The notes beneath the pieces are model-generated. The model was not told where the DNA came from. It made no database searches and saw only the letters and a list, made by a program, of their open reading frames with translations. Source: Thalassiosira profunda (taxonomy: Eukaryota > Bacillariophyta > Thalassiosirophyceae > Thalassiosirales > Thalassiosiraceae). Taken from it: a DNA stretch of 12,791 nt. A program made the translations under genes and the position numbers. Each line of letters begins with the position of its first letter. Positions within the stretch are counted from its first letter, which is position 1. Positions 1-8,300 of the stretch are shown here, one piece after another. The DNA lies in NCBI GenBank assembly GCA_036939355.1, contig JALLAP010000801.1:1-12791 (forward strand), written 5' to 3'.

Positions 1-260
1 CGGTCGGCGGGGTTGGTGGAACGGGCGTTGGAGGACACGCGACAGGCGAGGCAGATCATGAAGGAGATGTGAGTTTTGTGGATGCCGTTTGTGGATGGCA
101 ATGTTGATTCTCGCAGCCGGATGCTGACACGAATTTCCACCACGCCGCGATCAGGGCCAAACGCGCACTGCGAAACAAAATATTCCTTTACTGCGTCATC
201 GCGGTGTTGCTTTTGGCCAACGGCGCGGTGATTGTTCATCTATGGAGACGAAAGAAGTAA
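1..260 (+). CDS. Qb-type SNARE, C-terminal end (partial, two exons)
   Basis: This is the 3' end of a gene that starts outside the window; the coding parts are 1-68 and 155-260, joined across one intron. Read in frame 1, exon one gives a hydrophilic heptad-like helix (LVERALEDTRQARQIMKE). The splice completes a Met codon, followed by a basic juxtamembrane stretch (AKRALRNK), a single membrane segment of about 22 residues (IFLYCVIAVLLL and on to HLW) and a short RRKK tail before the TAA stop. SNARE proteins drive membrane fusion and are tail-anchored in this way. The pattern of helix, M-x2-M-x-(R/K)-(R/K), N-K and membrane anchor resembles Vti1 and membrin, both Qb SNAREs of Golgi and endosomal traffic. 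The zero-layer glutamine lies upstream, so the class is inferred. Splicing at the other acceptor (see intron) would destroy the helix. Confidence 0.6.
69..154 (+). other. Spliceosomal intron in the SNARE gene
   Basis: The donor is GTGAGT at 69. A CTGAC branch-point-like site lies at 124-128, followed by a moderately pyrimidine-rich stretch and an AG at 153-154. This 86-nt choice keeps the heptad helix of exon one in frame with the membrane anchor. A second acceptor (CAG at 114-116) would give a 48-nt intron. It would force exon one into a Gly-rich frame that lacks SNARE character, so it is less likely. Confidence 0.55.
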
Positions 261-950
261 GAAGTTGGCGGACCAAGAGGTTGGTTGGTGAACTGACTTG
301 GGAAATAAGTGGATTGGAACATAATTGGTATCGTGTGGCCTGGGCGTGACACAAAAGTGCAGAACAAAGGAGGATGTTCCTGAGTTGGTGGATTGCCTAT
401 ACTGCGAGGCTCAGTCGATTGCGGCAGAAAGCAGGAGTATCTCATTGCGTTTCGCATCCGAGTTGGCAATATTTGCAACTCCGTACCTCCACCCCCTATG
501 AGCAGTTACCACCATGTAACAACATAACTTAGCTTTGCAAATTGCAACCGCGCAGCCAAGTGCACACCGAGCATAGCTTGGCTCTGCAGCAACCACCCCC
601 ACCACGTCTTGATAATGTCCTTGCCACCACCAGCTCGCTATCCACTTCTTCAAACCACTGTCTAAATGACCTTTGATTGTCAGTTCATTAGTGACACCAA
701 CCGGTACTCACGGGCAAGCCCCCTCAAACACGAGCGGCGGCGGTCCTCCCGAACGATCCACGAGAGTTCATCGCGACATTGCTGAAGCAGCCCCGGGCTC
801 GGCAAGTTGACCGCCTTGAGCACCACATCCCTGCAGTGTCTCGTACGATTAGCAGGGGGCTGGCTTGCTGGCCGTGGCAACTTGGTGGTTGCAAACAATG
901 AGCACATAATTTTGAGCATTGGCTGTTTCGACGCCAACGCCCATCTCAAG
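261..950. other. Intergenic region upstream of the secreted-protein gene
   Basis: About 690 bases hold no gene I can support. Positions 261-690 are of mixed composition and contain only short ORFs lacking family features. They should hold the 3' UTR of the SNARE gene and the promoter of the next gene. Positions 695-907 are GC-rich and open in several frames. On the minus strand there is an ATG at 907 and a GTGAGT donor at 711, with branch-like CTAAT/CTGAC and TAG/CAG acceptors ending at 662 or 658. A spliced minus-strand gene is therefore conceivable, but its product resembles nothing I know. I saw no clear TATA box or other named promoter element. Confidence 0.5.
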
Positions 951-3071
951 ATGAAGCTCTATCGTCCCGCCTCCCTCGCCCTCCCGGCGCTTGCCCTCCT
1001 CTTCGCCACTCACGGCGTCGACGCTCAATGCTCGCTTCAAGACCTCGGAGGCGTCGACGCATGCGCCACCGAGACGCCGACTGGCGGGGGGGCCTGCTGC
1101 CGCGGCACCGGCGCCGGCGTCGGGACCTGCACTGACACGAACACGTGCGATTGTGCCTCCTACGCTGGCGCTGACGCGGGCATCTGCGCCGGAATCACTG
1201 ATTTCGGTGGGTTTGACCAATGCTTCCTGACGGGCGGCGCTGGCACATGCACAGCCATCATGTCGCCAACGTCGCAGCCGTCGGGCCAGCCTTCGCCGGT
1301 CCCCAGCGAGCAGCCCTCGCCGCAGCCGTCCGGACAACCGTCCGGGCAACCCTCGCCGCAGCCGTCCGGCCAACCCTCCAGCCTACCCAGCGAGGCCCCG
1401 AGCGGCCAGCCCTCGAGCCTGCCCAGCGAGGCTCCCAGCTCCCAGCCCTCGAGCAACCCCAGCCAGGCCCCGAGCTCGCAGCCCAGCGAGAGTCCTTCTG
1501 CGAACCCCAGCCAGGGCTGCGAGAACACCAAGACCGACTGCGGGTGGGGCATATTCAACCCCTGGACGTGCCAGTGCGATTGTCCGGTGGGCATCTGCCT
1601 CGACAACAACCAGCAGTGCTACCATCCCTGCGCCGACACGATCGAGACGAATCCCTGGGCCGGCTGCAGCCCCGGGTGGGACTGCCCGTGGTTCCCCGAC
1701 CCCGAGGTCGGGCACTGCGTTTCCAAACTACACCAGCCCAACCACTTCGAGATCTACCGAACGGCGAAGGAGTGCTGCGACGAGCACTACACGGGCGACG
1801 CCGCGGGCTGTTTGACTACGAGCAAGCGCCCGTGGATTTACTACTACGATAATGACACGCCCTTCCCGGACCCCAATGTGGACGAGAACACGCTGCCGTA
1901 CGAGCTCAACGGACATGCGCCGTACCCGTTCCCGATCCACTTCCCGGGCACCGGCGAACATCGCCCCGACAAGCCCTACGTGTCGGACGGAACGTGGGGC
2001 GGGCACTCGGGGTGGGGGCAGCAGCTCGGCAACCCAGAGCGCTGGTACCCCGATCTGGTCAATAAATTGAACTGCGTCCACGGCGACAACTACGAAGACT
2101 GGATGAACGACGAGGGCTTCGCGGCCGAATATCTGTTCCCGATGAATCAATACGATGATGGGGGCACGATGCGAGACTCGGGCATGGAGGATTGCTGCGA
2201 GAAGTGGTAAGTGGAGACTTGTTGTCCGAAACTCTCTTGGCTCGCACGATATGCTCACATGATATGACTTCCTTGCAACCCTTTGTGCAACAGGTTCCCG
2301 CAGAAGGGCGACGAATGCCCCGACGCCAACCCCTTCAACCCCGTCAACGCTGAGGCCGAAGATGAACCCTGGAACGCCGACCCCTACTCGGCCCACAACT
2401 ACTACTTCCCCGACTTCTCCGAAAACTCCTGCGGCTACGGGCGCGACTATCCCGCCTGGATGGGATGGACGCGCTACGAGAAGTACTACCTCTTCCGCGA
2501 GGAGGACGCCGACCTGTGCTGCGACCGCTTCTTCCCCGGCGCGAGCAATTGCCCCCACGAGGCCCACACGGATCCGGGCGCCGTGCAGTCGGGGTATTAC
2601 TGGACGGCGTACCAGGACGAGCTCGCTAACGACGAACCCATGCCCTTGGTGTACAATCACACTTATTGGCCAGACATCCACGGCCAAACATGCGTCAACG
2701 GCACCGACTATCCGGACTGGATGGGCTCGGACGTCGACTACAAGCGTTTGTACCTCTTCGGCACCCTCGAGGGGTGCTGCAACGAGTGGTTCACGGACCA
2801 GAACATCAACGACTGCACGGCCAACGTCCGCCAGGGATTCTACCACTACGATCCCTGTGCCACGAACCGCCTGAACCCCGAGGATTGCGACACCAGCATC
2901 AACTGGAGCAGCGAGGAGGCCCACATCCGCGCGAAGTGGTATCCCGACCTTGATGGCTACGAATGCAAGAACGACGGGGCCATGCCGGACTGGATGATAG
3001 AAGCGGATTATGTCCCCTGGTACACGTTCGATACCGAGGAGCAGTGCTGCGCGGCGTTTGGCTTTTGCTGA
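951..3071 (+). CDS. Secreted cysteine-rich protein with Pro-Ser linker and tandem CC modules
   Basis: Exons 951-2206 and 2294-3071 encode 677 residues. The start is the first in-frame ATG (CTCAAGATGAAG, purine at -3) and opens directly with a signal peptide: a basic start, then a Leu/Ala core, with likely cleavage after VDA (residue 25). The mature protein has a 10-Cys head (about 26-105), a Pro-Ser linker (106-188) and a Cys block of the form CGWG-x5-TCQCDCP (about 190-245). Next come one degenerate module (247-287) and four good tandem modules (about 365-424, 455-500, 543-590, 634-677). The core of a good module is aromatic-PD, then Cys, a WM, aromatic residues and a CC pair. Potential N-glycosylation sites include NHT, NGT and NWS. 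It is probably extracellular or in the cell wall, with disulfide-bonded modules held out on a flexible linker. The type is common in diatom gene sets, but I know no proven function. No membrane anchor follows the signal peptide. Confidence 0.85.
1266..1514 (+). repeat. Pro-Ser linker repeat (QPS/PSxxPS)
   Basis: These 249 bases encode 83 residues built from short units such as PSGQPS, PSPQPS and PSSLPSEAPS. The period is mostly 4 residues (12 bases), with several units repeated almost exactly at DNA level. It is in frame inside the secreted-protein gene and joins two Cys-rich parts. Such tracts are extended, disordered and often O-glycosylated in stramenopile secreted proteins. Copy number is likely to vary between alleles because the DNA repeats are near-identical. 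Confidence 0.9.
2043..3068 (+). repeat. Four tandem copies of an aromatic-PD / WM / CC protein module
   Basis: Each copy reads roughly as aromatic-x-PD, 5-8 residues, Cys, a Gly/Asp-rich turn, (P/D)xWM, aromatic-rich (YLF or similar), an acidic turn, then CC and usually an aromatic near +3/+4. The CC pairs are at residues 415, 494, 580 and 670. Copies one to three go on to a further Cys (for example GDEC, ASNC, NDC), while the last ends at the stop as FGFC. Copy one carries an extra 15 or so residues between YLF and CC, and the intron lies just after its CC. A weaker copy precedes it, with CC at residue 275 (about nt 1689-1810). The copies diverge at DNA level, so the duplication is old. Confidence 0.8.
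2207..2293 (+). other. Spliceosomal intron in the secreted-protein gene
   Basis: The 87-nt intron has a GTAAGT donor and a CAACAG acceptor, with a TATGACTT branch-like site and a T-rich stretch before the acceptor. It splits a Trp codon (TG|G), and joining restores CCEKW-FPQKG, which fits the CC-x2-W-F pattern of the neighbouring modules. Without splicing a TAA stop follows the Trp codon at once. Confidence 0.92.
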
Positions 3072-3300
3072 TTGGAGAGATCGATGATTAGAGCTGTACA
3101 GAATGGAGTTGGGCGCCGCCTTCGCCGAATGCGCCGTTGTAGACTGGAGTTACTATCTTTATCAGGCCTTGTTGTACAACCCGCGATACCACCGGGGTGG
3201 GAGGGCAGAATGTAGGAATCCTTCTGCAGGATCTTGATAATCGTCGATCCACCGGGATAAATTTATATGTACTATTCAATTACCAATTATGTATCTGGTT
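3072..3300. other. Intergenic spacer between two convergent genes
   Basis: This AT-richer spacer of 229 bases holds the 3' ends of the secreted-protein gene and the minus-strand gene. AT-rich words such as GATAAATTTATATG at about 3255-3270 could serve 3' end formation on either strand, but no AATAAA stands out. I see no gene or RNA in it. Confidence 0.6.
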
Positions 3301-5019
3301 CTATGTCTGTTTTGTGTTGTTGGTTTCTCCGTGCATTCTTTTGACCTGTGTCCCTTGCAGCAAGCGAGGCATCCATCGCTGACCTGCATTTTGCTGTGCC
3401 GCATCTCCGTCACCAAATTTTGCCACGCCTTTTCTATCTCCATCTGCGTTGCACTCTCGCAGAAAGTCGGCATCCCACGACGACGCATTGGAAGTAAGGG
3501 CCAACTTGAGCGACAACACTGAGTGGCGCACTGACGGATGATCATCGGTATCTTTGGGTGCGGACTCCTTCCGAAGCTGAACCAGTTGGTCGTAGGACAA
3601 TGATGATATGGGAGCGGATGCATTGTTGTGTGCAGTTGTTTCTGAGACATTTGATTTCTTTGGAGTTGTCGTATCTTCCTTCGCTTCATCGGCCGCATCA
3701 ATTTCATTGTGCGATCTCTTTCGGCCTTGATTGCTCTTTTGCGGCGTGCTGTCGAGATTGGTTGAAGCTTTGCCTTGTTGTTCAATGCCCTTTGTTGGTT
3801 GCGAGGGGGTCTTTTCTGTCGAATCGAACGACTTCGAGTAGGAAGCGAGGAATTGCGACGGCAGCGTCAGCGGAGCGGATTCGGATTCCTCTTCAGTTTT
3901 GCTGCCCCCGCCAACGCTCCCAGCGCAGGTATCTTCTTTGCCCTTTGCCAAAGGCTGACTTGGTGCTTTGCTTGAACAGTTGGATTGTTGTTGACTCGGT
4001 AGTTGCCTTTTCTCACCGACGCGTCGATTGTCTCCGTACTTGGCTCGTACATCCCGGAAATAGTTGCCGCGGGCGACTTTCTCCTCCTGCGTCTTGGCCT
4101 TCAAGAACCCGCCCGCATTCCACAAGTGCTCGTCGTCCGAAGAGGAGGACGAAGATGCGTCGTCCTGTTTGCCAACAATCGCTTTTGGTTGAGTCAAGAG
4201 CTCTTCCATTTTCTCTCCTTTTGCATCATCATCTGCATCGCCGGCATTGACGTTTGGTTCAGCATTGCGCATGGGCGCATCATCGTTGTCGGCAGTCTCT
4301 TGTGGAGCTGCCAGCCCAACACTTGTCTCTTTATCACCGCCATCAGCGTCCGAATTATCAACACTGCTTTTTGGTTTTGCCGCTTCCTCGCTGCTCTCGC
4401 CTTCTTTTCCATCTCCCTCTGCTTCCTTCTGAGGAGAGGCATCCACTGGGTCATCCCCCGAATCTTTCCCAAGATCATTCTCTGCAACACCACCTTCTCT
4501 TATTCTAACCACCCGAAACTGCGCCATCGGCTTCAGATTGGACGACGAATACGTCGCCCCTCCGCTCCAAAGGAGCGAAATAACATCTCCGTCGGCCACT
4601 TCCACTGCCTGCGCATCGCCTTTTGGGGTGTCTCGGCGTCGATCCCCGCCGGAAGTGTGCACGTGCACCAACCGGGAGGCAGTTTTTGGAACGGACAGCC
4701 GCACCCATTTACCGCCATTGACGTCTGCAAAATTCCAGAAGTCTTTGCGCGGAATGAACTTCGACACCGCCTGAATGGACCTACAAACATCGCACAGCGT
4801 CGACTGGTCGCCCTCCTTCTTCGCCTTTGGCGGTGCCGCGCCGGCCTTCCACCGGCGCTTTCTACAATTGGGGCACGCCCGGGAGAGGGGGCGGAGCAAA
4901 TCCTCCCTCCCGACGCTCCCCGGAAGTTCCAGCGGGGGCAGGGCCGGACCAGATCCCTCGTTGTCACCGACGCCCTCGGGTGGGGCGAAGGGCCACAAAG
5001 GCGCGAGGTGGCCCCACAT
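3301..5019 (-). CDS. FHA-like, CxxC-containing, largely disordered SQ/TQ-rich protein
   Basis: This single exon gives 572 residues. The ATG at 5019 is the first in-frame ATG; the frame is open further upstream to about 5178 but only with GTG-type codons. The N-terminus (MWGHLAPL, then GSVGR at 34-38, SRLVH at 115-119, DGDVISLL at 143-150 and FRVVRI at 168-173) has the spacing of landmarks in a divergent FHA phosphothreonine-binding fold. Two Cys pairs (C49/C52 and C76/C79) could bind zinc. The rest (about 175-572) is acidic, Ser-rich and low in complexity. It contains a Ser6 run in an acidic setting (289-294), several SP/TP sites, a GRKR basic patch near 433 and SQ/TQ at 276, 310, 342, 354, 388 and 406. 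FHA plus an SQ/TQ cluster is typical of DNA-damage adaptors (NBS1, MDC1 and similar), so a nuclear checkpoint role is a reasonable guess, not a recognition. The far C-terminus is the least certain part. Confidence 0.7.
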   Translation of the reverse strand: MWGHLAPLWPFAPPEGVGDNEGSGPALPPLELPGSVGREDLLRPLSRACPNCRKRRWKAGAAPPKAKKEGDQSTLCDVCRSIQAVSKFIPRKDFWNFADVNGGKWVRLSVPKTASRLVHVHTSGGDRRRDTPKGDAQAVEVADGDVISLLWSGGATYSSSNLKPMAQFRVVRIREGGVAENDLGKDSGDDPVDASPQKEAEGDGKEGESSEEAAKPKSSVDNSDADGGDKETSVGLAAPQETADNDDAPMRNAEPNVNAGDADDDAKGEKMEELLTQPKAIVGKQDDASSSSSSDDEHLWNAGGFLKAKTQEEKVARGNYFRDVRAKYGDNRRVGEKRQLPSQQQSNCSSKAPSQPLAKGKEDTCAGSVGGGSKTEEESESAPLTLPSQFLASYSKSFDSTEKTPSQPTKGIEQQGKASTNLDSTPQKSNQGRKRSHNEIDAADEAKEDTTTPKKSNVSETTAHNNASAPISSLSYDQLVQLRKESAPKDTDDHPSVRHSVLSLKLALTSNASSWDADFLRECNADGDRKGVAKFGDGDAAQQNAGQRWMPRLLQGTQVKRMHGETNNTKQT

Positions 5020-5371
5020 ATCTGAGACGAGCGCACGGCGGCTGCCTCTCGCCGCCGCCACTGCCCCGCCACCCCGCCCCCAATGCTGCGATAGCGCACA
5101 ATGCAACCCTGTTGCCCTACGTGCCGACACGACACCCTTCTGACACGGACAGCCTTCTGCCCCCTGCCTCGCGCTTCAGGCTTTCCAGCCTCTAGGCGCG
5201 GATTGCAATGGTACGCAAATGATCACATAAAACAGAATGAGTGGCAGATTGTGTGCCTTTGATGTATGCCTCCAACATTAAAGAAGCGCTAAATATCTAG
5301 ACGGTCGAACTTCTTCTTCTTCCCCCCCCCCGCCCGCCCCCCCCACACAAGAACAGACGCAGCCGCCACCC
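5020..5371. promoter_or_regulatory. Divergent intergenic region (shared promoter)
   Basis: The start codons of the minus-strand FHA-like gene and the plus-strand FYVE/CAP-Gly gene lie 352 bases apart, head to head. Both promoters and 5' UTRs must therefore lie here or within the neighbouring coding ends. The half nearest the minus-strand gene is GC-rich. The centre (about 5210-5300) is AT-richer, with CATAAAA at about 5226 and TAAATAT at about 5290 as weak TATA-like words. No start site can be fixed. A CT-rich run followed by CAAG just before the plus-strand ATG could also be the 3' end of a 5' UTR intron. Confidence 0.55.
5322..5344. promoter_or_regulatory. C10-G-C3-G-C8 tract (G-quadruplex/i-motif candidate)
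   Basis: The plus strand reads ten C, G, three C, G, eight C, so the minus strand holds G8, G3 and G10 runs broken by single C. It is preceded by four CTT-type triplets. The tract lies 28-50 bases before the ATG of the FYVE/CAP-Gly gene, where it would form part of the 5' UTR or core promoter. The minus strand meets the usual G-quadruplex pattern, and the plus strand could form an i-motif or bind poly(C)-binding proteins. Length may also be prone to sequencing error. Confidence 0.6.
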
Positions 5372-8300
5372 ATGGAGGGGTGGATCGCATCCACCGACCC
5401 CGCGACGGGGCGGACCTTCTACGCCAACCGCTACACCCGGACGACGCAGTGGGATCCCCCGCCGGGCTGGAACTCGACATCTGCCGCACCCCAAAATGGG
5501 GCTCAACAAAGTGCACCTGGCACGACCGATGTGCTCTCGGACGTTGCCAAGGCCCGGGGGCAGATGGAGGCGATGGGGATGAATAATAAACAAAGTACTG
5601 AGCGCGGCAGTGGGGGAGGACGGCGGCAAGAGGAGGATGTGCTTCCGGACGGGTGGGAGGAGATGACCGATGCGGCCACCGGACGCAAATTCTACATCGA
5701 TCACGCGAACAAGGTTACCACGTGGGAGCGCCCGACAAAAAGCGTCGGCGGCAGCAATGGAGGGAACAGCGGTGCGGAGAGTGGCAGCAATGCGTCCAGC
5801 AGCGGGGCTGCCGAAACTGGGTTCGGATTCGATCCCAACTCGATCATGAAGCTGAACCAGCACGGCAGCCACGCGCAGTGGGACGATCCCCGATCCGGAA
5901 GCCGGGCGGGGCACCGCGACACCAAGCACCACAATCGCCGAAACAACTACCACAGCGACAGCTACAAGGGGGGATATTCCATGGGCAATTCCTCGTCGCA
6001 TCCGGGACCGCCCCCGTTGGATTTTGCGGTGGTGTCGGTGCCGGACGCGCTGCGGGCCGAGTGTCCGGGGTGTTATTCGGGCTTCACGTACACCAAGCGG
6101 AGGCACCACTGCCGCCTTTGCGGGGTGAGTGAAGACTGATTGATGATTATTGCAAAGCCGGCCGAATGTGTTGATTGCTTATGTTGATATTTTTGCTAAC
6201 TTGGTGCACGTCTCATGCAACACAGGACGTCTTCTGCGACGCCTGCTCCGCCTCCCGGACCGTCCTTCCCCTCGACGGGCCCGAATTTTCGGTGCCCGTC
6301 CGCATCTGCGATTGGTGCATGAAGGACGTGAAGAAGGGAAACTACTTCAGCTTGCGTCGGTATTTGACGCCGTTGCAATTGTTCGATCCGAACAATGCAG
6401 GAAGAAGGAGGAAGGTGGACGACGGGGCGGGGAGCGGGGAGGCCACCAAAGAGATTACCGCGGACACGGTGGCGGCGTCGCTGTCGTCGCTGAGCTCGGA
6501 CATTGATGCGATGGTGGGGGATCCCACGCAGTTTCAGGACAAGATGACGATCGACGCGTCGGTTTTGGTGACTGCGGTTGGGAAACACCTGAAGGACCGG
6601 AAGACGGCCGAGTATGCCATTCGCGTCCTGGCGAGCCTGTTGATGCTGGGGAACATCGCTGGGGAGGATTCGTTCGCGATGGCAGTGTACGAGGGTGACT
6701 TTGGTATGCGACATGCCGACTCTACCAACTCGCTGACATCGGATGAATCGGGCCTGAAAGCCATTTCAAGAAACAAGCCCTCGGAGATTGTGAATGACGT
6801 TCTGGCTGTGCTGGAGTGGAATGGAAGCGACGGGCGAACGCTCAGCGCAATGGAGCAGGCGGTGAAAGCAGTTTACTACCTCACCGAGCCGTCGTTCGTG
6901 GAAGGGGCAATCTCGAAATGGGACGCGCACCAGAGGCGAGGGAGCGAAGACGAGAAGGAAGAAAAGGGCGAGGACGGGCCGGTGGATGTCGACGAAGTGG
7001 GCGAGTCGATGCACGACCTCGTCCAAATCGACGTTCATCGTGCTTTCCGATCGATGCTGGACCATGCGACGTCCTCCGCATCTCCCTCGCTGCAGCGCTG
7101 GGCGACGGCGACGCTCCGACATCTCATTGCAGAAGACCAACGGCGCGCGTGCATCTACTCGTCGGGACCGTCGCGATACGATTCCTTCATGTCCCACCTG
7201 GTCTCCACCGGAGGGATTATGATATTGTGCAGCCTCCTGTCGTCAGACGACGCCGAGACACGAACGCACGCCACGTCGACATTGGAAGCTATCATCATCG
7301 CCACTCGTCAGATCGTGCTTGCACTAAACACTTCACGTGGGCCGGGAGGTTATTCGGCCCGCGCGGGGAGGGGCACGGAGGACGATTCGCGCATCGTCGA
7401 CGCCATCGTGTCCAATGGCGGCTGCGGCCCGGCCTTGGCGCACTTGCTCATCTCGGCAGATGAGTCGGTGGCCATGATGGGATGCTCGTTTGCGTCCTCG
7501 CTCATCTCCCCGTTGCTGACTGATCCCCGGGGATCGGGCCGGGCGCTGCAGCACTGCATTGCTGGCTCATCTAGTTCTGATGCAAAGGATGATGGCTTGT
7601 CGTCGTATAGAAAGGCAGCAGTTGCACTCGTGGTCGGAGACGCCTCTTTCAGTGGCCCCGGTGGCGAAGCGTCGTGCCTGCCTTCTTTGATTCAGATATT
7701 GCGGAGTGGGGTTGACGCGAATGCCTGGGGAAACGCTGCCTCGCGATCGATGAAGCTCCAGGTTGCGTCGGGCGAATGCATCGCCTCTGTTGCGCTGGCA
7801 ATTGGTCACATTTTGGGCACCACGGCTACCAACGACAATCTCTACTTGCGAGCCAAGAGCGCGTTGGACATTATGGAGAGGGAACGCTTGTTTGATGTGG
7901 CCTACCGAATCGTCACATCTGATGCCTCCCGGTCGTTCGACGCGTCTAGAAACACGCCGCAATCGCGTCTGAGAGAAGCAGCTGGCCTCATGCTGCTCGC
8001 ACTGTCGTCCTGCTCTGACCCCTCAGCGTCGTATCTTGTTTCGAACAAGGCGGTCTCTTCGCTTCTGGCCATTGCTGCAGAATCGCTGGGCGCTCCTTCG
8101 GCACTGCGAGGCGAGTGGGCGTCTCGTGGGTTGTGCCACCTCGAAACGAGTGCTGTGCTGCTCCTTCGAGCGTGGAAGGACGATGATGAATCCAATCGCC
8201 TCACTCTCCTTCTGGACGCGCTCGACGCTGGCGCACTTGGACTCGCGTCGCGTCTGGTCAAGGCGAAGGTGCACCTGAAGGACCACGATGGCAGCTACTC

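Noticed and set aside
807..950. 48-residue extension of the secreted protein upstream of the ATG at 951
   Set aside because: It starts at TTG and would bury the signal peptide; the ATG at 951 begins it exactly.
849..1715. Several overlapping frames across the Pro-Ser repeat on both strands (Leu/Gly/Ala/Arg-rich products)
   Set aside because: These are shadows of the repetitive CCN-AGC codons; repeats stay open in every frame and the products have no natural features.
1728..2924. 398-codon open frame on the minus strand opposite the secreted-protein gene
   Set aside because: It runs through the plus-strand intron, is Val/Ala/Gly/Arg-rich without domains, and is explained by the strong GC bias at third positions of the real gene, which has a signal peptide, modules and splice sites.
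3276..3480. Alternative minus-strand frame near the 3' end of the FHA-like gene encoding EIEKAWQNLVTEM and a CLACCKGH-type stretch
   Set aside because: It looks protein-like and could be an alternative C-terminus. However, no convincing donor/acceptor pair leads into it, and the main frame runs on to its own TAG.
4003..5025. 340-codon plus-strand frame opposite the FHA-like gene
   Set aside because: It lacks an identifiable domain and reads as random hydrophobic/basic sequence. The minus-strand frame has acidic/Ser disordered composition, CxxC pairs and SQ/TQ motifs typical of a real protein.
5020..5130. N-terminal extension of the minus-strand gene to a GTG at 5130
   Set aside because: Nuclear eukaryotic genes start at ATG. 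The first ATG is at 5019 with a purine at -3, and the extension is a low-complexity Arg/Ala/Gly stretch.
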